A stretch of 37,453 nt of DNA from NCBI RefSeq assembly GCF_002207765.1, contig NZ_BDGJ01000117.1, positions 1-37,453 of the forward strand, written 5' to 3'. Shown here piece after piece: positions 8,925 through 16,448 of the stretch (position 1 is its first letter; every line of letters begins with the position of its first letter). The notes under the pieces were generated by a model. That model was not told the DNA's origin. It saw nothing but the letters and a program-made list of their open reading frames with translations, and searched no databases. Origin of the DNA: Calderihabitans maritimus (GTDB lineage Bacteria; Bacillota; KKC1; Calderihabitantales; Calderihabitantaceae). The position numbers were made by a program, and so were the translations under genes.

Positions 8925-10010
8925 TTGATACCGTTATCTACCGTTGCAGCGATGGTGGCCGCTTTTGGGATTGCCTTACTGGTGACGCCCTTTATAAGAA
9001 AAGTGGCCATCAGCATGGGAGCGGTGGACATTCCGAACGAGAGGAAAATACATAAGGAGCCTATGCCACGAATGGGCGGTCTGGCCCTATATCTGGCTTT
9101 TGTGATTCCGGTATTGCTTATCCAACCTCTGGACCGGCCGCTTATGGGTCTGGTAGCAGGTGGTTCCATTATACTGGTATTGGGTCTGGCTGATGATTTT
9201 TTCGGTATTTCACCGTCGGTTAAGCTGCTGGGACAGGTTATAGGCGCCCTGGTTCTCGTTTTCTTCGGTGTGCAGGTGGATTTTTTGACTAACCCCTTTG
9301 ACGGGATGATTTTCTTGGGCAAACTGGCGGTTCCGGTAACTATCTTTTGGGTTATTGGAATCACTAATGCTGTTAACTTGATTGATGGTTTGGACGGGCT
9401 GGCTTCCGGAACGTCTGCTATTGCTGCCGTTACCGTAGCGGTAGTTGCCATGGCAGAAGGACAGGTACAGGTAGGCTACTATGCTTTGATTTTGGCGGCG
9501 GCTGTTCTCGGTTTTCTGCGTTATAATTTCTTTCCGGCCAAGATATTTATGGGTGACAGCGGGTCACTGTTTCTGGGATTTAATCTGGCGGCACTCGCGG
9601 TTATGGGACTGACTAAAGGAGCAACTATAATTTCTTTGTTTGTTCCGGTGCTTATTCTGGGCATCCCCATTTTGGACACTTTTTTTGCTATCCTTCGCCG
9701 TTATATTAGCGGCCGGTCTATTTTCCAGGCCGACAGGGAGCACCTGCATCATCGCTTGCTGGAAGTTGGTCTCTCCCACCGGCAGGCGGTACTGGTCATA
9801 TACGCATTAAATGGTATTTTAGGAGCAAGTGCGATACTTTTAACCCGTTTAACTACGGATCAGGGAGTAATCATTTTGATAGGCATTGTAATGCTGGTTT
9901 TCTTGGGAGCCGACCGCCTTGGTGTCCTCCGCAGCAAATCGCCGCTCAAAGGCTCTTCCGTGCGCACCTCAACGATCAGTCGGGTGCTGAAAAAATATTT
10001 CAGCGGTTGA
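8925..10010 (+). CDS. tagO: Undecaprenyl-phosphate N-acetylglucosaminyl 1-phosphate transferase (TagO/WecA-like)
   Basis: MraY/WecA-family polyprenyl-phosphate sugar-1-phosphate transferase that starts synthesis of wall polysaccharides on undecaprenyl phosphate. Conserved cytoplasmic-loop motifs are ERKIHKEPMPRMGG, LADDFFGI, NLIDGLDGLASG, MGDSGSLFLGF and the HLHHRLLE block; about ten membrane helices surround them. The TTG at 8925 is preferred because GGGGGAGGG lies 8 nt upstream; the in-frame ATG at 8898 has its purine-rich site only 2 nt away. Substrate (GlcNAc versus another HexNAc) is inferred from the family. Confidence 0.9.
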   Translation: MIPLSTVAAMVAAFGIALLVTPFIRKVAISMGAVDIPNERKIHKEPMPRMGGLALYLAFVIPVLLIQPLDRPLMGLVAGGSIILVLGLADDFFGISPSVKLLGQVIGALVLVFFGVQVDFLTNPFDGMIFLGKLAVPVTIFWVIGITNAVNLIDGLDGLASGTSAIAAVTVAVVAMAEGQVQVGYYALILAAAVLGFLRYNFFPAKIFMGDSGSLFLGFNLAALAVMGLTKGATIISLFVPVLILGIPILDTFFAILRRYISGRSIFQADREHLHHRLLEVGLSHRQAVLVIYALNGILGASAILLTRLTTDQGVIILIGIVMLVFLGADRLGVLRSKSPLKGSSVRTSTISRVLKKYFSG

Positions 10011-10038
10011 TTTTAAGAGGGAGGCAGGATGAGGTATC

Positions 10039-10299
10039 ATGACGGGCAGGAAAGGGTTAATTTGGGTTGCGTTACTGGTGGGAATGCTGTTGCTTCTTTG
10101 GATAGGTACTGCTGCCCAGGCAGATTCCATAGATACGACACCCGGTTCATATAATGACCCGGTAGTGGCTCAAAGCTACGTGGAGAAAGCAGTAGAAGAA
10201 AATGTGGAGCAACTTAAAAAAGAAATCGAAAACCTGCAAGCCCGCCTGCAGGCTTTGGCGGAGGAAGTAGCCCGGTTGGAAGCCCTGGTCGGCAGATGA
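10039..10299 (+). CDS. Small exported coiled-coil protein
   Basis: 86 aa. A positively charged start and hydrophobic stretch (residues 7-22) ending in AAQA look like a signal peptide with cleavage near residue 28. The mature part is about 58 aa; from about residue 48 it is a regular heptad-rich helix (KKEIENLQARLQALAEEV), predicted to be a coiled coil. No known family was recognised. It sits 28 bp after tagO and is followed by a strong terminator, so it is probably the last gene of that operon. A structural or spacer role in the envelope is only a guess. Confidence 0.75.
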   Translation: MTGRKGLIWVALLVGMLLLLWIGTAAQADSIDTTPGSYNDPVVAQSYVEKAVEENVEQLKKEIENLQARLQALAEEVARLEALVGR

Positions 10300-10304
10300 G
10301 AGAG

Positions 10305-10336
10305 AAAAAAGCCTTCTTTCAAGAGGGCTTTTTTCT
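10305..10336 (+). terminator. Rho-independent terminator after the tagO operon
   Basis: AAAAAAGCCTTCT and AGAGGGCTTTTTT pair across a 3-4 nt loop and run into T residues, ending the operon 6 nt after the stop codon. Confidence 0.85.
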
Positions 10337-10365
10337 TTGAACGGCTCTTGCATATAATGATGGTA

Positions 10366-10397
10366 TAGCATAAAATGCTAACGAGAAGAGGTTAGCA
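10366..10397 (+). other. Two mutually exclusive small hairpins
   Basis: TAGCAT-AAA-ATGCTA (10366-10380) and TGCTAAC-8 nt-GTTAGCA (10376-10397) share the ATGCTA arm, so only one can form at a time. They lie about 25 nt before the HEAT-protein start. Confidence 0.4.
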
Positions 10398-10421
10398 GGT
10401 TGGGAACGGGGAGGAGACAGG

Positions 10422-11090
10422 TTGGAAAGACAAGACCTTTTGGAACGCTTACAACAGTCGAATTTGAGTCCTTCGGAATTAATAGAACTGTTGCGGGAAG
10501 CAGCGCAGTATCCGGATGAGGAAGTTTGCCGTGCCGTTTTTTCTTTTGTACGTCATCCCGACTATTTAGTCCGTACGCGGGCCTTTATCACTCTCAACCA
10601 AATAGCACACCCCGGCATTATACCGGACCTTCTGGAGTATTTGCGAGAAGAGAAAGATGAAGAATTTCGCCTGCGCTGTCTGGAGGTTTTTCACAGCCTG
10701 GGCGACCCGGCTGCGGTTAAACCTTTAACCGGTTTTATTCATGACCAAGATCCGATATTCATTCGAGGCTTGGTATGGACCATAGGTTCCATCGGAGGCG
10801 AGGAAGCAGTTCGGTTCCTGCTGGAGTATGGATCAAGCCCTGCCGGGCGCCTGGTAAAGCGGGAAATCGTGGGTGAGGCTATCGGTATGGCTTTGGAGAA
10901 GGTACCGCAGGGGCAGAAATTATTGCAGGAACTGGCTGCACAGAATATGCGCATAGCCCGTTATCTTGACTGGCTTCCTATACGTGGTAGAGAAAAGGCC
11001 CGTTTTAGCGTTTACCCGGCTCCCGATTATTTTCGTCAATGTGCCAAAGCCAGGGGTTTAGATTACCGGGAATATAAGAAACTGTTGTAA
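10422..11090 (+). CDS. HEAT-repeat protein
   Basis: 222 aa from a TTG at 10422, with GGGGAGGAG about 6 nt upstream. Repeated helical pairs of about 30 residues (for example YLVRTRAFITLNQIAHPGII, EEFRLRCLEVFHSLGDPAAV and DPIFIRGLVWTIGSIGGEEA) match HEAT or PBS-lyase-type repeats between about residues 35 and 150. No signal peptide or membrane segment is seen, so it is likely a cytoplasmic scaffold or binding protein. The partner is unknown; the ending KARGLDYREYKKLL is basic and helical. It precedes a VanZ-like gene by 39 bp. Confidence 0.75.
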   Translation: MERQDLLERLQQSNLSPSELIELLREAAQYPDEEVCRAVFSFVRHPDYLVRTRAFITLNQIAHPGIIPDLLEYLREEKDEEFRLRCLEVFHSLGDPAAVKPLTGFIHDQDPIFIRGLVWTIGSIGGEEAVRFLLEYGSSPAGRLVKREIVGEAIGMALEKVPQGQKLLQELAAQNMRIARYLDWLPIRGREKARFSVYPAPDYFRQCAKARGLDYREYKKLL

Positions 11091-11129
11091 AGGCAATTTT
11101 TCATAGCCCAGGGGAAATGAGGGTCAAGA

Positions 11130-11510
11130 TTGCGGTGGAAACAAGCTAGGTTTTTATTAACATATTGGGTTCCTGTATTTCTCTACATGGGAGTTATTTT
11201 TTACTTCTCTTCCAAAACGGGAGAAGAGGTTTCCTTTGTAACCATTCCCGACTATTTTTCCCACGGGCTTGAATATATGGGGCTGAGTTACCTTTTATTC
11301 AGAGCCTTACATAATACCGCACCGGATTTACCTACGGGGAAGATTGCCGCCTGGGCGGTAGCTATAAGCATTTTTTACGGTATCACCGATGAAATTCACC
11401 AGTATTTTGTGCCGGGCAGGACCAGTGCCATTAGCGATTTACTGGCTGACGCAGTAGGGGCAGTGTCAGCCCAGGTTCTGAGGCTTTATTTGTTTAAGGT
11501 TAAAAGGTAA
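11130..11510 (+). CDS. VanZ family membrane protein
   Basis: 126 aa from a TTG at 11130 with GAGGG upstream. Four hydrophobic segments and the typical VanZ motifs are present: FYFSSKTG after the first helix, DYFSHGLEYMGLSYLLFRAL, and GITDEIHQYFVPGRTSAISDLLADAVGA near the C-terminus. Related proteins include VanZ of glycopeptide-resistance clusters, but isolated copies like this have no established function. No van resistance genes are nearby, so it should not be read as a resistance determinant. Confidence 0.88.
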   Translation: MRWKQARFLLTYWVPVFLYMGVIFYFSSKTGEEVSFVTIPDYFSHGLEYMGLSYLLFRALHNTAPDLPTGKIAAWAVAISIFYGITDEIHQYFVPGRTSAISDLLADAVGAVSAQVLRLYLFKVKR

Positions 11511-11585
11511 AAAAAAAAATTAAAAAAAACTGCAAGATTTTTTGTTTGCGTATCGTATATATTAGTGAACAATCCTTTATGCAGA

Positions 11586-11622
11586 CAGCTCGGGTGTTCA
11601 TCAGGCCCCGACACCCGGGCTG
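11586..11622 (+). other. Strong GC-rich stem-loop upstream of promoter
   Basis: CAGCTCGGGTGT and ACACCCGGGCTG form a 12-bp stem (one G-T pair) with a 13-nt loop. No T-run follows, so it is a poor intrinsic terminator on the + strand; it ends 17 bp before the -35 box at 11640. Confidence 0.5.
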
Positions 11623-11639
11623 GCGTTTACAAAAATATA

Positions 11640-11669
11640 TTGACAGCATACACCCCGCCTAGGTATAAT
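11640..11669 (+). promoter_or_regulatory. Consensus sigma-A promoter of the Xre gene
   Basis: TTGACA (6/6), 18 nt, TATAAT (6/6). The first 15 bases match the promoter at 15334 in 14 positions. Confidence 0.85.
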
Positions 11670-11696
11670 TAAAAACAACAGGTTGGGGTGGTACTT

Positions 11697-11982
11697 TTGG
11701 GGAACAGTAGTAAAATTCGAGGACGAGGGCGAACAACTGAATTAACGGGTATTGACAAGTACGGCCGTCGTCTGAGACAATTGCGTAAAAAAAAAAAACT
11801 TTTCGCTGCAAGAACTAGCTGCTATTTTGGGAATATCTGAAGAAACAATGAGTCTAATAGAACGGGGCAAAAGTGATAAATTAAAACTGGATGACTGGCT
11901 GCTTTTAGCAAACATTTTTGAAGTGCCACTTTGCTACTTCTTAATTGATAACGACCGTGAAGCTAGGCTCCTAATAGAATAG
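11697..11982 (+). pseudogene. Xre-family HTH regulator, frame broken at an A12 run
   Basis: From TTG 11697 (GGGGTGG just upstream; GTG 11688 is an alternative) the frame reads into GRRLRQLRKKKK and, after twelve A at 11787-11798, stops at 11838-11840. With one A fewer the frame continues as NFSLQELAAILGISEETMSL and ends at 11982, giving a complete HTH_3 domain and about 95 aa in all. This is either a decayed gene, a sequencing error in a homopolymer, or a gene expressed through RNA-polymerase slippage or phase variation. The consensus promoter and intact downstream frame argue against old decay. The HTH is similar to the small protein at 17620-17841. Confidence 0.75.
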
Positions 11983-12037
11983 GTGGGTCATTTTTTAACC
12001 ATGGTTGTTTTCTAATATATAGTAATAGCTAACAAAT

Positions 12038-12067
12038 TTCAAGAGGACCTTCTTGGTTCTTCTTGAA
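12038..12067 (+). other. Leader hairpin 1 before the SLH gene
   Basis: TTCAAGA pairs with TCTTGAA, extended by GGACC/GGTTC with one bulged T, around a 5-nt loop. First of three consecutive hairpins between the Xre gene and the SLH-protein gene. Confidence 0.5.
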
Positions 12068-12078
12068 TCCCCCATTTT

Positions 12079-12117
12079 GGGGTAGCAGAGAGAAGTTATT
12101 GCTACCCCTCCTTTTTA
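12079..12117 (+). terminator. Terminator or attenuator upstream of the SLH gene
   Basis: GGGGTAGCA pairs with TGCTACCCC, followed by TCCTTTTT. The same GGGG can pair with CCCC just upstream (about 12070-12073, loop ATTTT), an alternative that would break the terminator stem. No consensus promoter is visible between it and the SLH gene. Confidence 0.75.
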
Positions 12118-12124
12118 AGGTTTC

Positions 12125-12149
12125 AATTCCCGGACTAGAACCGGGAGTT
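12125..12149 (+). other. Leader hairpin 3 before the SLH gene
   Basis: AATTCCCGG pairs with CCGGGAGTT (one G-T pair) around a 7-nt loop, about 110 nt before the SLH start. Confidence 0.45.
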
Positions 12150-12260
12150 ACAGGGGCCTGAAATTAGTCTGAAGAGAGGTGATGTTAGGGGCACCTGACT
12201 TTCTGCAAGAGCTGGTTCAAAAATTATTAAAAGAAAAGAAAAAGGAGGAGGAGAAACCGA

Positions 12261-15200
12261 ATGAGTACGAGGCAAAAAATTGTTCTGACAATTACGTTGT
12301 TGCTGAGCTTGGGCCTGATATTCAGTACTGCAACAGCTTTCGCTGCCACCTTTAGTGATGTCAGCGATAGCCATCCAGCCAGCCAGGCCATCAGCAGGCT
12401 GGTAGGCCTTGGCGTATTAAAAGGTTATCCCGATGGAAGCTTCAAACCCAATAACAACATCACCCGTGCCGAGTTTGCCAAGATAGCCGTTTTGCTGGCC
12501 GATAAAGGACATGCAGCCAAAGCCTTACAAGCAATGCAGCCCAAGTTTCGTGATGTTAAAGCCAATGAATGGTATACCGGTTACATTAATTTAGCGGCTT
12601 CCCTGGGTTACGTTAAAGGATATCCCGATGGCACATATCACCCTAACGACCAGATTACCAATGCTGAAGTCGTTACCGTTTTGCTACGGGTACTGGGTTA
12701 CGATGATCGCCTGGTGGGGCAGTGGCCCGCCAACTACCTGTCCAAGGCTGCCGAGTTAGGTATTCTGGATAAAGTGGCCGGTTTCGACGCTGCTACTTCG
12801 GCTAAACGCGGTGATGTGGCGATTATGGCCTCTGAAATTCTGGATGAATACTGGGTAGAATACGACCGGGAGAAAGGCATGTTCGTATCGTCTCTGGATC
12901 CCAGCACCGGTAGGTACGAGAAACTGATGGAAAAGAACTTCCAGGGTATTGTGGAAGAAGACGTCCTGATCGTAGGCTGGGAGATCAGTGGGAATACCCG
13001 AAAAATCACCTACTGGGATCGTGAAGGTTATAAAGACTACAAGGATAACGATTGGGAAGTAGACGTGAATGGCAATCCCATCTTGAAAACGATATCGGTT
13101 AAGGACGATGTTGTTCTGGCCGGTGGTGCCGATATCAACGCCTTTGCCGACTGGGTTGTGGACCTGTATATTGATCCCGATGACAACAAAGTTTCCATGA
13201 TTGAAAAGAAAAATTACGGCCGCCTGAACTTTATAAACCGCAACGATATTCCCGAAAGCCACCTGGTGCAGGCGGAACTGAAAGGCAATACCATTATTAT
13301 AGACGATACCAGCTACACCCTGGCGTCCGATGCTTATATCGTCTCCGGTAGTCCTTATGTCAGCGCCCCCGCTGATAAGTGGTTTGACGCAGTAGTAGAC
13401 GCTGAAACGGGTAAGACAAATAAGGATGTTTACGAGGATACGAAAGAATTCGGCGTCAAGCGCATGCTGGCCGCCGAGCGTATCAGGCTCAGCATCGATG
13501 AAAACGGTAACGTGATTCAGGTAAAGCTGACCAACTGGGGGCAGCCGGCGCTGGTTAAGAGCGTTGACCTGGATCGCGAGCGGATTATTGCCGAATCCGG
13601 TGCCAATAGCCAACCTACCTTGCCTACCGATTTGGATGAAAAGAGCTACGTAGTAGAAAGCACGCGGGTACCGGGTGCGAAGTTGCAAGTGAACAGCCTT
13701 GAGGGAGCGATAGAAGAGGGCGACGTGGTATACGTATACGAACATGCCCATGGCAAGGATTACTACATCCTGGTTTACGCAGGCAAGCAGGTGGAAGGAA
13801 CCCTGGAAAGCGCCGAATTTGACGGAGACGAGGTCTGGCGCGTAACGGTAGACGGTCAGAAGTATGATGTGGATCCGTTGGCCAGGATTTCCAAAGATGC
13901 CGGTGAGACTTACACCAGTCTCAATAGGGAAGAAGTACGCAACCTCTACGGTCGCAAGGTAAAACTGTACCTGGCCGGTTCCGGCGATGTGGAATTCATT
14001 GAGAGCGACGTGGAAACTGGCGGCGCAGTTGTGGAAGAAAGCGGAACCCTGTACGGCGTGCTGGAGAAAATCACCTTTGATTATGCCGGCACCGAAGCTA
14101 ACATTGATGGAATCGAATCGCTCAAAATTATGCGAGCGGACGGCAAGGAAGTATACTACCGCACCGGAGGCACCAGCTATATCCACTGGTATGATGAGAA
14201 TACTGGCAAGTGGAGGAGCTTTGACCCGACTGATGCCACCGACATCGACCCTGACCCGGACAACGGCGTCCACGTAGATGACGGAGATTATTACGATTCC
14301 GCTCACCTGCTGGGCTTGGGCGGCGAGGAGGCCATCCTCAAGCCGGGCGTTCTGCTGGAGTTCGACCTGAGAGAGGACGGCACCCTGGGTAACGTTACCC
14401 CGCTGGTAACGGATGAATACACGGGTACTCTGGACAAAGTAGACACCGATCTGGATCGGGTAAGAATTGACGGTGTATGGTACAGCATCCTCGATTGGAC
14501 GACCATCTTTGACAACTCTACGCCGACCGACGCAGATGTGATTGACTGGGCCGATACTAAATACGATCTTGAGGATGGAATTGCCAACGGAGGAACATTT
14601 GTTTACTACAAGCGCACTTCCAACAAGATAGAATACCTGGTAGTATCTGCTCCCACAGGAGTAACCGACCGCTTTGGTGTCCTGGTGGCTAAGGGCCGCG
14701 ACGTTGACGGCTACTATGCCGACATAGAAATTGGCGGCGACGTGAAACGCTACGACGCCGGTGCGGTGAAAAACCTGCCTGACTATACCGATTCCGCTGC
14801 CCGCTCGGTCATCCGGTACAGCCTGAGCGGCGGTGACCTGGACAGCTTCCACGAAATTGGTGACAACAACCCGTACAGCGTAATAGAGTTCGTTTATGAC
14901 AATAACACGTATTATATAAACGGCTTTGCCTACGTGAAGACGCTGGATGCTACGGCCAGGGCTATGGAATTGGAAGTTACCGCTAATGCGGAAGACGGCT
15001 CCACGCTGACCTTTACCAAGTGGTACAGCTACGACGAAGACACCAAGGTATGGGATATCGATGACGAAAAAGACGATGTAGAATTCGTGGATATTAACTA
15101 CATCGCCGACGGTGACCGGATACTCTTGGCTATACCTCAAGACGGCTTTGAGTTTACTGACGTAGATGGTGACGGAACAATTGAATACGAAGAAATTAAG

Positions 15201-15278
15201 AAAGGCATTTTCGCAGGCTATGATGAACACAGCACCAAGAACGGCAACGTATTGAAGTGGATCGGTATCCGGAACTAG
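12261..15278 (+). CDS. Surface-layer protein with three SLH domains
   Basis: 1005 aa, ATG preceded by AAAGGAGGAGG. Residues 1-28 are a signal peptide ending ATAFA. Three SLH domains follow: about 30-75 (GVLKGYPDGSFKPNNNITRA), 95-140 (GYVKGYPDGTYHPNDQITNA) and 150-195 (more divergent). They should bind pyruvylated wall polysaccharide, consistent with csaB in the window. The remaining 800 residues are acidic, Gly/Asp/Tyr-rich and beta-rich, with no catalytic motif recognised. An EF-hand-like loop, DVDGDGTIEYEE, lies near the C-terminus and may bind calcium. Strong ribosome site, structured leader and strong terminator suggest high expression. It is probably a main S-layer component or major surface protein. 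Confidence 0.92.
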   Translation: MSTRQKIVLTITLLLSLGLIFSTATAFAATFSDVSDSHPASQAISRLVGLGVLKGYPDGSFKPNNNITRAEFAKIAVLLADKGHAAKALQAMQPKFRDVKANEWYTGYINLAASLGYVKGYPDGTYHPNDQITNAEVVTVLLRVLGYDDRLVGQWPANYLSKAAELGILDKVAGFDAATSAKRGDVAIMASEILDEYWVEYDREKGMFVSSLDPSTGRYEKLMEKNFQGIVEEDVLIVGWEISGNTRKITYWDREGYKDYKDNDWEVDVNGNPILKTISVKDDVVLAGGADINAFADWVVDLYIDPDDNKVSMIEKKNYGRLNFINRNDIPESHLVQAELKGNTIIIDDTSYTLASDAYIVSGSPYVSAPADKWFDAVVDAETGKTNKDVYEDTKEFGVKRMLAAERIRLSIDENGNVIQVKLTNWGQPALVKSVDLDRERIIAESGANSQPTLPTDLDEKSYVVESTRVPGAKLQVNSLEGAIEEGDVVYVYEHAHGKDYYILVYAGKQVEGTLESAEFDGDEVWRVTVDGQKYDVDPLARISKDAGETYTSLNREEVRNLYGRKVKLYLAGSGDVEFIESDVETGGAVVEESGTLYGVLEKITFDYAGTEANIDGIESLKIMRADGKEVYYRTGGTSYIHWYDENTGKWRSFDPTDATDIDPDPDNGVHVDDGDYYDSAHLLGLGGEEAILKPGVLLEFDLREDGTLGNVTPLVTDEYTGTLDKVDTDLDRVRIDGVWYSILDWTTIFDNSTPTDADVIDWADTKYDLEDGIANGGTFVYYKRTSNKIEYLVVSAPTGVTDRFGVLVAKGRDVDGYYADIEIGGDVKRYDAGAVKNLPDYTDSAARSVIRYSLSGGDLDSFHEIGDNNPYSVIEFVYDNNTYYINGFAYVKTLDATARAMELEVTANAEDGSTLTFTKWYSYDEDTKVWDIDDEKDDVEFVDINYIADGDRILLAIPQDGFEFTDVDGDGTIEYEEIKKGIFAGYDEHSTKNGNVLKWIGIRN

Positions 15279-15287
15279 TTGCCAGAA

Positions 15288-15322
15288 GCGGGAAGGTTTT
15301 AGCAAGGCCTTCCCGCTTTTTT
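15288..15322 (+). terminator. Rho-independent terminator of the SLH gene
   Basis: GCGGGAAGG and CCTTCCCGC form a perfect 9-bp stem directly followed by six T. Confidence 0.92.
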
Positions 15323-15333
15323 AATAATTTGTA

Positions 15334-15363
15334 TTGACAGCAAACACCAAATTGAATTACAAT
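15334..15363 (+). promoter_or_regulatory. Sigma-A promoter of the beta-propeller gene
   Basis: TTGACA (6/6), 18 nt, TACAAT (5/6). A short palindrome, ATACC-GG-GGTAT (15368-15379), lies around the expected start of transcription and could be an operator. Confidence 0.75.
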
Positions 15364-15472
15364 AACTATACCGGGGTATGGTAAATATCGATTGACCTTC
15401 CAGCCGGGCGAATATTATGAGCTTTTGGGAAGTATGACGTACCTGACAAGAATAAGTAGAGGAGAATGGCGT

Positions 15473-16447
15473 ATGCGGGGGAAATTAACCTGGATTTTAG
15501 CATTAATTACATTGAGTTTCTTAATAATGGGACCGGTTCAGGCGCGGGATTGGGACCAGACTGTGCCGGCTGTCTGGGGTAGCTGGGTAGCCTGGCTAGA
15601 AGATAGCAGTGGGTTTGTCAATGTGGCCGTGACTAAAATCGGCGAAAAAGGCAAGTTTTATCCCGACCACGTGCGGGCCCAGCAGGGTGCGCCGGATATG
15701 GCGGGTGGGCTGCTGGTCTGGCAGGACCGGAGGGACGGGTACTGGCAGATTTACGGATGGCGTCCGGGAAGCCCGCGTTCTTATCAGTTGAGCTACGGGA
15801 GGCAAGAGCATATCAACCCGGCCACCGACGGTCATACAGTGGTCTGGCAGCAGGACGATAACGGCTTTTGGGATATCTACGCCCTGAAGCTGAAGGGAAG
15901 AAAACTTTTACGGCTTACCGGAGAACGGGCCCGCCAGGAAAATCCCGATGTGGACGGTGAGTGGGTAGTCTGGCAGGACGAGAGAAACGGATTTTGGGAC
16001 ATTTACGCTGCAAATCTGGCCACCGGTGAAGAGAGGCGTCTTACCTGGGAAAGGGCCGACCAGATAAATCCCAGGATTAGTGGGGACTGGGTAGTATGGC
16101 AGGATGAACGCCGCGGGCACTGGGATATTTACGCTTTTAATCTGAAGGAAAACCGGGAGTATCGTTTGACAGATGACCGGTGTGACCAGATCAACCCTGT
16201 TCTTGACGGGAATATAGTGTTTTGGCAGGATAACAGAAACGGTTACTGGTCTGTCATGGGAATGGACCTGTCGAGCGGGGAACGCTATGATTTCGGGAAT
16301 TTTAAAGCCAACCAGGAAAATCCAAGCGTTAAAGAAGATAAAATTTTTTGGCAGGAAGAAAGAAACGGCCGGTGGGAAATTCGAGGATATGATGTGAAGA
16401 ACAAGGAATGGCTGAGCCCGGCAACTGGGTTTCTCCAAGATAACTAA
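15473..16447 (+). CDS. Secreted beta-propeller repeat protein
   Basis: 324 aa from ATG 15473, chosen for GGAG 8 nt upstream and because it gives a clean signal peptide (hydrophobic residues 5-20, likely cut after VQA). The mature protein is about six repeats of about 43 aa with the pattern VVWQDxRNGxWDIYA...RLT...QINPxxDG, like TolB/WD40-type propeller blades. A six-bladed propeller is inferred. No enzyme motif is visible; it probably binds protein or polysaccharide at the cell surface. It follows the SLH gene but has its own promoter. Its stop is 1 bp from the stop of the convergent triple-HTH gene, with no terminator between them. Confidence 0.82.
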   Translation: MRGKLTWILALITLSFLIMGPVQARDWDQTVPAVWGSWVAWLEDSSGFVNVAVTKIGEKGKFYPDHVRAQQGAPDMAGGLLVWQDRRDGYWQIYGWRPGSPRSYQLSYGRQEHINPATDGHTVVWQQDDNGFWDIYALKLKGRKLLRLTGERARQENPDVDGEWVVWQDERNGFWDIYAANLATGEERRLTWERADQINPRISGDWVVWQDERRGHWDIYAFNLKENREYRLTDDRCDQINPVLDGNIVFWQDNRNGYWSVMGMDLSSGERYDFGNFKANQENPSVKEDKIFWQEERNGRWEIRGYDVKNKEWLSPATGFLQDN

Positions 16448-16448
16448 A

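Noticed and set aside
11130-11510. VanZ as a teicoplanin-resistance gene
   Set aside because: No vanHAX, vanS or vanR genes are nearby; VanZ-like proteins are common in Firmicutes without resistance.
12182-12355. 57-codon + strand ORF in the SLH leader, overlapping the SLH start
   Set aside because: Its ribosome site is only about 2 nt from the ATG and its second half is an alternative frame of the signal-peptide region; a leader peptide is possible but unsupported.
12756-15305. 849-codon open frame on the minus strand opposite the SLH gene
   Set aside because: It is antisense to a clear signal-peptide/SLH protein, has no recognisable domain, and is explained by the codon bias of the sense gene.
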